Numbered from the stretch's first letter, positions 1 through 6,044 are shown. The stretch is DNA of 8,008 bases from an uncultured Gammaproteobacteria bacterium (GCA_903897205.1 CAIUAS010000299.1:1-8008), one strand, 5' to 3'. Notes: a model not told the origin generated them from the sequence alone. Program-made: numbers and translations.

Positions 1-1011
1 CAAAATGGTTTTACCAAGTATACCGCCGTTGATGGTACCCCAAGCTTAAAACAAGCAATTGTACGAAAGTTTGCAGAAGAAAATAAATTAATTTATGAAC
101 CAAAACAAATTATTGTTTCAGCAGGTGCTAAACAAGATATTTATAATTTAATGCAAGCCTTATTAAATCCAGGTGATGAGGTTTTAATTCCTGCGCCTTA
201 TTGGGTTTCTTATCCAGATATGGTGTTACTAGCAGACGCTAACCCTGTTTTCATTAGCACAACCATTGAAAACCGTTTTAAAATTACGCCAGAACAATTA
301 GCTAACGCTATCACACCTAAAACGCGTTTATTTATTATTAACAGCCCCTCCAACCCTTCTGGCGTAGCTTATAATAAAAAAGAATTAATGGCTTTAGGAG
401 AAGTGTTATTAAGGCATCCGCAAGTGGTGGTGCTGACAGATGATATTTATGAACATATTCTTTGGACCGCTGAACCTTTTGTTAATATTCTCAATGCATG
501 TCCTGATTTATATGACCGCACCATTGTATTAAACGGTGTTTCTAAATCTTATGCTATGACGGGTTGGCGCATTGGTTTTGCTGCTGGCCCACAAGCATTA
601 ATTCAAGCGATGGCGAACATTCAATCGCAAAGCACATCCAATCCTAATTCTATTGCCCAAGTTGCCGCAGAAACTGCTTTAACAGGCGATCAAAAATGCA
701 TAGAAGAGATGAATAATGCCTATCACAAACGCCATGATCTTATTTATCAAGGCTTATCAAGTATTGCAGGTATTGAATGCATTCCTGCTGACGGTACGTT
801 TTATAGCTTTTTCTCTATAAAAGGGCTATTAGAAAAACTTCCTCAATTAAAATCTGACCTTGATTTTGCTGAGTATATATTAACTCATGCCGGTATTGCA
901 GGCGTACCTGGTTCACCTTTTGGCGCACCTAATTGTTTACGCTTCTCCTTTGCAACCAGCGAAGCGATTATTTTGGAAGCGGTTCGCAGAATGCGACAAC
1001 TCCTTGACTAA
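1..1011 (+). CDS. Aspartate-type class I aminotransferase, 5'-truncated by window edge
   Basis: PLP-dependent aminotransferase of fold type I, most like the bacterial subgroup Ib aspartate aminotransferases that move an amino group between aspartate and 2-oxoglutarate in the cytoplasm. The frame is open from base 1, giving 336 visible residues; family members are about 390-400, so roughly 60 N-terminal residues lie outside the window. The internal ATG at 151 is not the true start, because the in-frame sequence before it carries family motifs (NQGFT-like QNGFTKY, then SAGAKQ). Numbering from base 1, I see the substrate-site NSPSNPSG loop (Asn118), the Asp147/Tyr150 pair of the DDIYEH motif that contacts the PLP ring, the Schiff-base Lys182 in NGVSKSYAMTGWRIG, and the carboxylate-binding Arg314 near the end. 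All catalytic residues are present. Substrate choice (aspartate versus a related amino acid or prephenate) cannot be settled from sequence. It ends in TAA 102 bases before the transporter, which has its own promoter. Confidence 0.93.
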   Translation, partial: QNGFTKYTAVDGTPSLKQAIVRKFAEENKLIYEPKQIIVSAGAKQDIYNLMQALLNPGDEVLIPAPYWVSYPDMVLLADANPVFISTTIENRFKITPEQLANAITPKTRLFIINSPSNPSGVAYNKKELMALGEVLLRHPQVVVLTDDIYEHILWTAEPFVNILNACPDLYDRTIVLNGVSKSYAMTGWRIGFAAGPQALIQAMANIQSQSTSNPNSIAQVAAETALTGDQKCIEEMNNAYHKRHDLIYQGLSSIAGIECIPADGTFYSFFSIKGLLEKLPQLKSDLDFAEYILTHAGIAGVPGSPFGAPNCLRFSFATSEAIILEAVRRMRQLLD

Positions 1012-1017
1012 GCACTT

Positions 1018-1040
1018 GTCATTCATATTTAATGAGTGAC
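1018..1040 (+). other. Hairpin after the aminotransferase gene
   Basis: A 9-bp stem pairs 1018-1026 (GTCATTCAT) with 1032-1040 (ATGAGTGAC) around a 5-base ATTTA loop, with one G-T pair. It starts 6 bases after the aminotransferase stop codon. No T-run follows, so it is not a textbook intrinsic terminator; it may act as a 3' mRNA-stabilising hairpin or a weak or factor-assisted terminator. Confidence 0.4.
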
Positions 1041-1048
1041 CATTGTAA

Positions 1049-1077
1049 TTGATAATAATTCTCATTATCTATAAGAT
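1049..1077 (+). promoter_or_regulatory. Putative promoter of the Nramp transporter gene
   Basis: A -35-like TTGATA (1049-1054, 5 of 6 to TTGACA) is separated by 17 bases from a -10-like TAAGAT (1072-1077, 4 of 6). An alternative -10, TATAAG (1070-1075), matches 5 of 6 but has a 15-base spacer. The Fur-box-like sequence starts within the -35 and fills most of the spacer, where a bound repressor would block RNA polymerase. The leader would be about 30 bases. Confidence 0.45.
1051..1069 (+). promoter_or_regulatory. Fur-box-like operator upstream of the Nramp gene
   Basis: The 19 bases GATAATAATTCTCATTATC match the classical Fur consensus GATAATGATAATCATTATC at 16 of 19 positions (counted by hand), with the outer half-sites intact. 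The site sits in the spacer of the putative promoter, 45 bases before the transporter start codon. Known Fur proteins repress iron uptake genes when loaded with Fe(II), so the inference is that this transporter is switched on by iron shortage. An MntR or Zur site is less likely given the match, but regulator identity is inferred. Confidence 0.72.
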
Positions 1078-1113
1078 ATTAGAGTAATAATAAAATTTGA
1101 AGGGGTAAACCAC

Positions 1114-2361
1114 ATGCTAACAGCTACTGCGTTATTTGCTCGCAATAAATTCATACCTTGGCTAGCGGTCTTAGGCCCCGGGTTAGTCGTTATGCTAGCA
1201 GATACCGATGCAGGCAGTTTAATCGTGTCAGCGCAAAGCGGTGCTCTATGGGGTTATAAGTTGCTTGCTTTACAATTTATTCTAATGCCTATCCTTTACA
1301 TCGCTCAGGAGCTAACAATACGGCTGGGCTTGGTAACGGGCCTCGGTCACGGTGAACTCATTAAAGAATGCTTTGGTAAAGCCTGGGCATGGCTCTCGGT
1401 TTCAACCTTGGTGGTCTCTTGCATAGGAGCGATCCTAACCGAATTTAGCGGCTTAGCGGGTGTTGGCGCTTTATTTGGTGTTCCTGCTTGGCTCATGATG
1501 ACTTTAGTGGTTGGGTTTTTAATTGTTATTGCTTGGACAGGGTCCTATCTTTCAGTAGAGCGCATTGCAATTTGCCTGGGCGCCTTTGAATTAGTTTTTT
1601 TGTGGGTGGCCTGGGATGCGCATCCTGGCCTACATGAGATGCTCCATGGCATTGCGAGTGTCCCTATTACTAACAGCCAATATCTTTATATGGCAGCGGG
1701 CAATATTGGTGCAGTCATCATGCCTTGGATGGTCTTTTATCAGCAGTCGGCTGTTATTGATAAAAATCTAACCGTCAAACACTTAAAACCTGCTCGCTGG
1801 GACACGGCTATCGGGGCGATCATTACGCAACTTGTCATGATTGCAGTATTAGTGACTATTGCGGCGACTATCGGCAAAACCAATCCTGGCACCCCTCTTA
1901 ATAACGTAGAACAAATCAGCGCCGCATTAACGCCTAGCCTAGGTGAAACGGCAGGACGTATTTTATTTGCCTTAGGCATGAGTGGAGCCGCTTTAATTGC
2001 AACCATTGTTGTATCGTTAACAGCAGCATGGGGCTTAGGCGAAATCACCGGCTTTAAACGCTCATTGCAAGATCACCCGAAAGACGCGCCCTGGTTTTAT
2101 GGAATATACACCTTCACTCTCATTATCGGCGGTATTTTAATTGCCTCAAAAATTGTCAATTTAGTTAACTTAAGCGTTGCGGTTAATGTGATGAATGCCC
2201 TTCTGCTGCCTATTGTTTTAGGATTTTTATTTTTATTGGCACGCAAAGCTTTACCTGAACCTTATCGGTTAAAAGGATGGTATGCTGGCGTGGTAGGTGT
2301 TATTTTACTCATTACATCTGTTTTTGGTTTGACAGCTGGAGTTTGGGGTATCTTTCAATAA
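1114..2361 (+). CDS. Nramp-family divalent metal transporter with non-canonical metal-site motifs
   Basis: Inner-membrane transporter of the Nramp/SLC11 (MntH) family, 415 residues, about the usual length and hydrophobic throughout with roughly 11 likely membrane helices. The first helix aligns with MntH through GPG (21-23) and the following AQSGALWGY stretch. The family's metal-binding DPGN is replaced by Asp32-Ala-Gly-Ser35, with an extra Asp30. In the helix 6 region the usual M-P-H motif is Met203-Pro204-Trp205. The metal-binding Asp and Met are therefore kept while the Pro, Asn and His are changed, placing this in a divergent bacterial branch whose substrate (Mn, Fe, Mg or other) cannot be assumed. 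The start at 1114 is supported by GAAGGGG at 1099-1105, 8 bases upstream. A Fur-like operator in the promoter suggests iron-responsive expression and favours Fe or Mn uptake. It appears monocistronic. I do not use the symbol mntH because the motifs differ from characterised MntH. Confidence 0.9.
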   Translation: MLTATALFARNKFIPWLAVLGPGLVVMLADTDAGSLIVSAQSGALWGYKLLALQFILMPILYIAQELTIRLGLVTGLGHGELIKECFGKAWAWLSVSTLVVSCIGAILTEFSGLAGVGALFGVPAWLMMTLVVGFLIVIAWTGSYLSVERIAICLGAFELVFLWVAWDAHPGLHEMLHGIASVPITNSQYLYMAAGNIGAVIMPWMVFYQQSAVIDKNLTVKHLKPARWDTAIGAIITQLVMIAVLVTIAATIGKTNPGTPLNNVEQISAALTPSLGETAGRILFALGMSGAALIATIVVSLTAAWGLGEITGFKRSLQDHPKDAPWFYGIYTFTLIIGGILIASKIVNLVNLSVAVNVMNALLLPIVLGFLFLLARKALPEPYRLKGWYAGVVGVILLITSVFGLTAGVWGIFQ

Positions 2362-2404
2362 TTCATTTTTTGAAGATAAATAAAAAATTTCTTGCTATTG
2401 GCTA

Positions 2405-2433
2405 TTGACCAAACCCGAACTGTTCATTACCAT
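2405..2433 (+). promoter_or_regulatory. Putative promoter of the tRNA-Asn gene
   Basis: TTGACC (2405-2410, 5 of 6 to consensus) and TACCAT (2428-2433, 4 of 6) are separated by exactly 17 bases. Transcription would begin near 2440, leaving a leader of about 10 bases before the mature tRNA. The short gap after the transporter gene has no clear terminator, so readthrough from it may also contribute. Confidence 0.5.
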
Positions 2434-2449
2434 AACCAACTCTTCACAT

Positions 2450-2525
<76 letters not shown>

Positions 2526-2544
2526 AAATTTTTTATACTGATCT

Positions 2545-2576
2545 TTGAAAGTTTCTATATAGCGTCAATATATACT
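2545..2576 (+). promoter_or_regulatory. Putative promoter for the leader ORF and wrbA
   Basis: TTGAAA at 2545-2550 is followed after 18 bases by TATATA (2569-2574), which overlaps TATACT (2571-2576, 5 of 6 but with a 20-base spacer). Transcription would start near 2581, about 120 bases before wrbA, giving a long leader that holds the inverted repeat and the small ORF. Weak on its own; supported mainly by the position of the leader features downstream. Confidence 0.35.
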
Positions 2577-2585
2577 AATCCTGTT

Positions 2586-2679
2586 GAGATTTTGCGTTTT
2601 ATAAACTCTCAGAAGGAGTACCGCAGTGACAGGACCTCGATCACCGATTTTAGCTAGTGCAATAAAAACGCAAAACCTC
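2586..2679 (+). repeat. Long-range inverted repeat in the wrbA leader
   Basis: The arm 2590-2600 (TTTTGCGTTTT) is the exact reverse complement of 2665-2675 (AAAACGCAAAA), 11 bp. After one mismatch (2589/2676) the stem continues with GAG 2586-2588 against CTC 2677-2679, so 14 of 15 positions pair. The 64-base loop holds the strong SD and the start of the leader ORF, and the 3' arm lies within that ORF's codons. A translating ribosome would therefore open the stem. No T-run follows the 3' arm, so it is not an intrinsic terminator. Confidence 0.5.
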
Positions 2680-2697
2680 TTATATTTAATAATGTAA
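2626..2697 (+). CDS. Possible 23-residue leader peptide upstream of wrbA
   Basis: A GTG-initiated ORF of 23 codons plus TAA. It is preceded by AGAAGGAG (2611-2618), the best SD in this stretch, at a good 7-base spacing. It ends 6 bases before the wrbA start and is in the same reading frame, separated by TAA-TCT-TTT. The downstream wrbA ATG has no SD of its own, so translational coupling through this ORF is a plausible role. The peptide starts MTGPRSPILAS, has a hydrophobic C-terminal end (LLYLIM) and matches nothing I know. Alternatives are a chance ORF, or an N-terminal wrbA extension cut by a stop; the latter is unlikely because WrbA proteins normally begin where the 2704 ATG does. Confidence 0.4.
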   Translation: MTGPRSPILASAIKTQNLLYLIM

Positions 2698-2703
2698 TCT
2701 TTT

Positions 2704-3291
2704 ATGTCATATATCTTAATTCTTTATTACAGCCGCTATGGCGCAACCGCAGAGATGGCAAATTATATTGCGCGTGGTGTAGAAGAAATTACTGGAATGG
2801 ATGCACGCATACGCACAGTGCCGCGCGTTTCAACCGTTTGCGAAGCGATTGAAGACGATATCCCAACGCAAGGTTCACCTTACGTAACCTTGGAAGATTT
2901 ACGCAATTGCGCTGGTTTAATTTTAGGGAGCCCTACCCGATTTGGGAATATGGCCGCACCGCTTAAATATTTTTTAGACAGCACTATTTCTATCTGGTTA
3001 TCAGGTGAATTAACAGGTAAACCTTCCGGCGTATTTTCTTCCAGCTCAAGTATCCATGGCGGACAAGAAACCACCTTAATGAGCATGATGTTGCCTTTAT
3101 TGCATCATGGAATGCTAATTGTTGGTTTGCCTTATACAGAATCGGCATTAATTACTACCACCAGTGGCGGCACACCTTATGGCCCTACTCATGTTGCGGG
3201 TGAAGAAAGTCAACGCCCTATCACTGAAGAAGAAAAAGCGCTTTGTAAAGCACTTGGAAAGCGCATTGCAAATATTGCAAAAAAACTATAA
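2704..3291 (+). CDS. wrbA: NAD(P)H:quinone oxidoreductase, WrbA family
   Basis: Flavodoxin-fold FMN enzyme that reduces quinones by two electrons using NAD(P)H, thought to protect against quinone redox cycling; cytoplasmic, tetrameric in known members. The 195 residues match the usual length of about 200. The N-terminal LYYSRYGATAEMA (residues 7-19) is the phosphate-binding loop for FMN. GSPTRFGNM near residues 75-83 is a WrbA hallmark, as are HGGQETT (about 118-124), the HHGM segment and GGTPYGPTHVAG (about 155-166). The ATG at 2704 puts the protein start where WrbA proteins normally begin, but the bases before it (TAATCTTTT) contain no SD, so expression may depend on the leader ORF just upstream or on an AT-rich unstructured start. 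It is convergent with hda, with 18 AT-rich bases between the stop codons and no convincing terminator. Confidence 0.95.
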   Translation: MSYILILYYSRYGATAEMANYIARGVEEITGMDARIRTVPRVSTVCEAIEDDIPTQGSPYVTLEDLRNCAGLILGSPTRFGNMAAPLKYFLDSTISIWLSGELTGKPSGVFSSSSSIHGGQETTLMSMMLPLLHHGMLIVGLPYTESALITTTSGGTPYGPTHVAGEESQRPITEEEKALCKALGKRIANIAKKL

Positions 3292-3309
3292 TTAAATTAG
3301 AAAAATAAA

Positions 3310-3999
3310 TTATAAATGCAATACCTTTTTAACAAAAGGGACCGTTAATTTACGATGGGATATTAATGAAGCTTTATCTAATCTTTCCAACATTTCAAAC
3401 AAGACAGATAAATTTCGTGGAAAGCGATATAACATAAATTGCGCGACTTCATCGGGTAAATCAAAGCCACGTAATTTGGCTCGCATTTGTAAAGCGGATA
3501 TTTTTTCTTCGTCCATCAAGGGTTGAATTTGTGCAATCATTCCGCTTGCTAATCTCGACGTTAAATCTGGTAATTGAATATTTAATTCTTTGGGAACGCA
3601 ATGGCCTGCAATGATCAAATGATTTTGCGCGCTTTGCATGCGATTATAAAAATGAAATAGTGCTTCTTCCCAAATAACATTACCTGCAATGACTTGAATA
3701 TCATCTAAGCAAACAATGGATACCGCTTCTAAACCATCCAGCATCAGCGGGTTAAATTCATTAATGTAAGTTAATGGTATATAGACGGCAGTTAATCCAT
3801 ACTCTAAGGCTTCTTGACAACAAGCCTGTAATAAATGGCTACAACCAACACCAACATTACCCCATAAATAAAGATAAAAATCATATTGCCCTGCGATAAA
3901 GGCTTGAAGGTAATGAATCAGCTGTTGATTAGGCCCTACATAAAAATTAGCGAAATTAGCGTTATCTTGTAAATGTAAAGGCAAGGTAAGTTGATGCAT
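3310..3999 (-). CDS. hda: DnaA regulatory inactivator Hda, with altered Walker A
   Basis: DnaA-related AAA+ protein that, with the DNA-loaded beta clamp, stimulates hydrolysis of DnaA-ATP after initiation (RIDA). From the ATG at 3999 it has 229 residues, close to E. coli Hda. The N-terminal clamp-binding QLTLPL is at residues 3-8. The Walker A region reads GNVGVGCSH (47-55), with Cys53 where canonical ATPases have Lys and, from memory, E. coli Hda has Arg. Walker B is VCLDDI (Asp99, Asp100). The arginine-finger position (SRL) is Arg149, and the sensor II Arg is about Arg195. Line-by-line similarity continues to the C-terminal KLTVPFVKKVLHL. The start is uncertain: an in-frame TTG at 4005 would add two residues, and neither has an SD. 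The upstream perM stop is 9 bases before the ATG, so translational coupling is likely. Third gene of the operon. Confidence 0.93.
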   Translation of the reverse strand: MHQLTLPLHLQDNANFANFYVGPNQQLIHYLQAFIAGQYDFYLYLWGNVGVGCSHLLQACCQEALEYGLTAVYIPLTYINEFNPLMLDGLEAVSIVCLDDIQVIAGNVIWEEALFHFYNRMQSAQNHLIIAGHCVPKELNIQLPDLTSRLASGMIAQIQPLMDEEKISALQMRAKLRGFDLPDEVAQFMLYRFPRNLSVLFEMLERLDKASLISHRKLTVPFVKKVLHL

Positions 4000-4008
4000 T
4001 TGCAATAA

Positions 4009-5055
4009 TTAATTGTATAAATGGCTTTTTATATAATGCTTCTTTAAATGACGCAATAATACCATTATAACAGCGGCAACAGGTAAGGCGACTAATATTC
4101 CAATAAAACCAAATAAATGGCCGCCCACTAAAATCGCAAAAATAACAGCGACGGGATGCAAACCAATTCGATCGCCAACAAGTAAAGGTGTTAGCACCAT
4201 CCCTTCTGCTAAATGTCCTATCGCAAATACAATAGCCACGTAGAGCAAGTGTATCCAATCATGAAACTGCAAATAAACAGCAATACCTGCGCTAACAAGG
4301 CCTATAGCAGTACCCAAATAAGGCACTATCGCAAATAATCCTGCCACAACGCCGATGAGCAGAGCCAAATCTAAACCAACGATCCATAAGCCTAATGAAA
4401 AAATAATACATAACGAAAGCATCACTAATAATTGCCCACGAATAAATGCACCTAGCACATCATTACATTCACGACTTAACGCAATCACTTTAGGTTCCAG
4501 TCGTCGTGGCAACAAATGGAGGGTACCATTAACTACCGCTTCCCAATCACGTAATAAATAAAAAGTAACTATTGGCACTAATATTAATTTAATCGCCCAA
4601 TCGACTACAGCCAAGCCTGAATGCGCAATGGTTTTCCAAAGTGTATTGGCAGCTTGTCCTGCTTGTTGCCAATTATCTTTCAAAGAATTTTTTAGGCTAT
4701 CTAAATTTATATTTTCACTAAAACCAAAATGTTGGTTGAACCATGGCAATGCTGTATTTTGCGCCCAGTTAATAATATCAGGCACTCGATTAATCAGTAA
4801 TTCAACTTGCCGACTGAGTATAGGGATAAACACCAACAGTAATATTGCTATCCATAGCATAATCACAAAAAAAACAATGAGTACTGCGAGGGTCCTTGGA
4901 AGCTTTAATGCGGTAAGTCGATTGACTAATGGATCACCAAAATAGGCTAACAAACCGGCAATTATAAATGGCGCTAAAATACCTTTGAGTAAATAAAATA
5001 AAGTAATAGCAATAACGATGCTAGCAACCGCCCAGAACTTTTGCGATTGCGTCAT
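4009..5055 (-). CDS. PerM / AI-2E-family membrane transporter
   Basis: Polytopic inner-membrane protein of the AI-2E exporter (UPF0118/PerM) family, 348 residues, normal length. Two hydrophobic helices at the N-terminus (about 8-38) and one at 56-80 precede a soluble segment (about 84-145) with no membrane character. The conserved C-terminal half follows: FYLLRDW (165-171), GQLL (207-210), PYLG (245-248), a TPLLVGDRIGLHP block (289-301) and GGHLFG (311-316), then a last helix and a basic tail. Family members have been linked to autoinducer-2 export, Na+/H+ antiport and permease roles; the substrate here is unknown. Its ATG overlaps the TGA of the preceding phosphatidyltransferase in an ATGA junction (5052-5055), and hda follows within 9 bases, so the three genes are almost certainly one transcript. 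Its place beside hda fits the PerM branch. Confidence 0.88.
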   Translation of the reverse strand: MTQSQKFWAVASIVIAITLFYLLKGILAPFIIAGLLAYFGDPLVNRLTALKLPRTLAVLIVFFVIMLWIAILLLVFIPILSRQVELLINRVPDIINWAQNTALPWFNQHFGFSENINLDSLKNSLKDNWQQAGQAANTLWKTIAHSGLAVVDWAIKLILVPIVTFYLLRDWEAVVNGTLHLLPRRLEPKVIALSRECNDVLGAFIRGQLLVMLSLCIIFSLGLWIVGLDLALLIGVVAGLFAIVPYLGTAIGLVSAGIAVYLQFHDWIHLLYVAIVFAIGHLAEGMVLTPLLVGDRIGLHPVAVIFAILVGGHLFGFIGILVALPVAAVIMVLLRHLKKHYIKSHLYN

Positions 5056-5621
5056 GCAGCACTCCGATTCTTAGCAGCTAGCCGGCTCCACGCCCACGTA
5101 TAATGCACCATACTTGCAACCCCACTAATGACTACTGATATGACCACTAATTTCAATACAATGGCGGGAAAATGATAAAAACTAAGGTGTATAAGCATTA
5201 ATCCTACTAATAATATTTGTAAAAAGGTATTAATCTTACTAATAAAACTTGGTTTAAATTCTAGGTGTCCTACGACATATCGATAAAGCACACCGCCAAA
5301 TATAATCCATATATCCCGCGCTACGACTAACGTTACCAACCAAAATGAAAAATGGCCTAAATATCCTAAAGTAACATAACTACTAACTAATAATAATTTG
5401 TCCGCTAATGGGTCTAACACAGCGCCTAGTTGGCTAGTCCAACCGTAGACTCTCGCAATCAAACCATCAGCTGCGTCTGATACGCCCGCAAAAATAAAAA
5501 GATAAAAGGCTAGCGTATAGTGCTTATTTAAAAGCACAATTATGATCGGCAAAACAAGCAAGCAACGAATATACGTAATAATGTTAGGTAAATGCTGTAG
5601 CCTCATGGGTTCAACTATCAT
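5052..5621 (-). CDS. CDP-alcohol phosphatidyltransferase (PgsA-like or CRLS1-type cardiolipin synthase)
   Basis: Integral membrane enzyme of the CDP-alcohol phosphatidyltransferase family, 189 residues with about six hydrophobic segments. The full signature D-x2-DG-x2-AR-x8-G-x3-D-x3-D is present as Asp49, Asp52-Gly53, Ala56-Arg57, Gly66, Asp70 and Asp74, so it should be active. Family members displace CMP from a CDP-diacylglycerol with glycerol-3-phosphate (PgsA) or phosphatidylglycerol (eukaryotic-type cardiolipin synthase). The segment FKPSFISKINTFLQ (122-135) and the overall register, as I recall them, are closer to the cardiolipin synthase CRLS1 than to E. coli PgsA. The start is ATG 5621 or the in-frame ATG 5606 (15 bases in); both have weak SDs. 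A TATAAT at 5636-5631 (minus strand) would leave only a few leader bases for 5621 and about 18 for 5606. It is the first gene of the operon and overlaps perM by 4 bases. Confidence 0.87.
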   Translation of the reverse strand: MIVEPMRLQHLPNIITYIRCLLVLPIIIVLLNKHYTLAFYLFIFAGVSDAADGLIARVYGWTSQLGAVLDPLADKLLLVSSYVTLGYLGHFSFWLVTLVVARDIWIIFGGVLYRYVVGHLEFKPSFISKINTFLQILLVGLMLIHLSFYHFPAIVLKLVVISVVISGVASMVHYTWAWSRLAAKNRSAA

Positions 5622-5682
5622 TCCATCAAAATTATATAATACCTGCGATCAGGCTTTTTGCCCATATCATTCTGTCTATTTC

Positions 5683-5711
5683 TTGGCAAACTTAGCAACT
5701 CCGTGTACCAT
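5683..5711 (+). promoter_or_regulatory. Putative ihfB promoter
   Basis: TTGGCA (5683-5688, 5 of 6) and TACCAT (5706-5711, 4 of 6) have the ideal 17-base spacer; transcription would start near 5718, leaving a leader of about 27 bases. The same TACCAT -10 appears in the tRNA-Asn promoter. The 123-base gap to the divergent phosphatidyltransferase gene must also carry the minus-strand promoter. Confidence 0.5.
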
Positions 5712-5744
5712 TTAGATACCTGAAAATGGATAGGATATGCCAAT

Positions 5745-6044
5745 ATGCTTAAGTCCAAGCTAATTGAAAGATTAACCGACAAGCTTAGGCAAGTAAGCGT
5801 CGCTGATATAGAACAAAGTATCAATCTCATTATCAGTACAATGAGTGAGTCATTGAGCGCCGGCGATAGAATAGAAATTCGTGACTTCGGTAGTTTTAAT
5901 CTGCATTATCGAGCGCCACGTAATGCTCATAATCCCAAAACAGGCAAACGATTAATGACTACCCCCAAATATCGCCCACACTTTAAGCCAGGCAAAGCAT
6001 TGCGTGAGCGAGTTAATTCTCAAGTTAAAAAAGCAGAAATGTGA
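5745..6044 (+). CDS. ihfB: Integration host factor subunit beta (IHF-beta)
   Basis: Small DNA-bending nucleoid protein of the HU/IHF family, 99 residues; pairs with IhfA to bend specific sites in replication, recombination and transcription. The N-terminal KSKLIERL matches the IHF-beta start, and the diagnostic GDRIEIRDFGSFNLHYRAPR stretch (about residues 41-60) separates it from HU and IHF-alpha. The NPKTG turn, with the proline that intercalates between base pairs, is at about 64-68, followed by PHFKPGKALRERV. The usual Arg before NPKTG is His here, and the usual Gly of RGFGSF is Asp. The C-terminus has a short basic tail. AGGA at 5732-5735 lies 9 bases before the ATG. The gene has its own promoter and faces obg tail to tail across 55 bases. 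In enterobacteria ihfB usually follows rpsA; rpsA is not next to it here. Confidence 0.95.
   Translation: MLKSKLIERLTDKLRQVSVADIEQSINLIISTMSESLSAGDRIEIRDFGSFNLHYRAPRNAHNPKTGKRLMTTPKYRPHFKPGKALRERVNSQVKKAEM

Noticed and set aside
1740..2048. Minus-strand 102-codon ORF inside the transporter gene
   Set aside because: Fully antisense to a well-supported membrane protein; its composition reflects the other strand.
1114..2361. Recent horizontal transfer of the Nramp gene judged by its higher G+C
   Set aside because: Two sampled 60-base lines have 30 and 31 G+C, but a sampled line of obg has 31 as well, so the difference from local core genes is not real evidence.
2349..2378. Hairpin TATCTTTCAA/TTGAAGATA over the transporter stop codon as a terminator
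   Set aside because: About 9 weak A-T-rich pairs with a bulge, followed by an A-rich rather than a T-rich stretch on the plus strand.
3287..3314. TATAATT/AATTATA inverted repeat between wrbA and hda as a bidirectional terminator
   Set aside because: Seven A-T pairs only, with a 14-base loop and no clean T-run; too weak.
5618..5830. Minus-strand 70-codon ORF upstream of the phosphatidyltransferase
   Set aside because: It runs antisense over the start of ihfB and its promoter, has low-complexity Ser/Leu content and no recognisable family.
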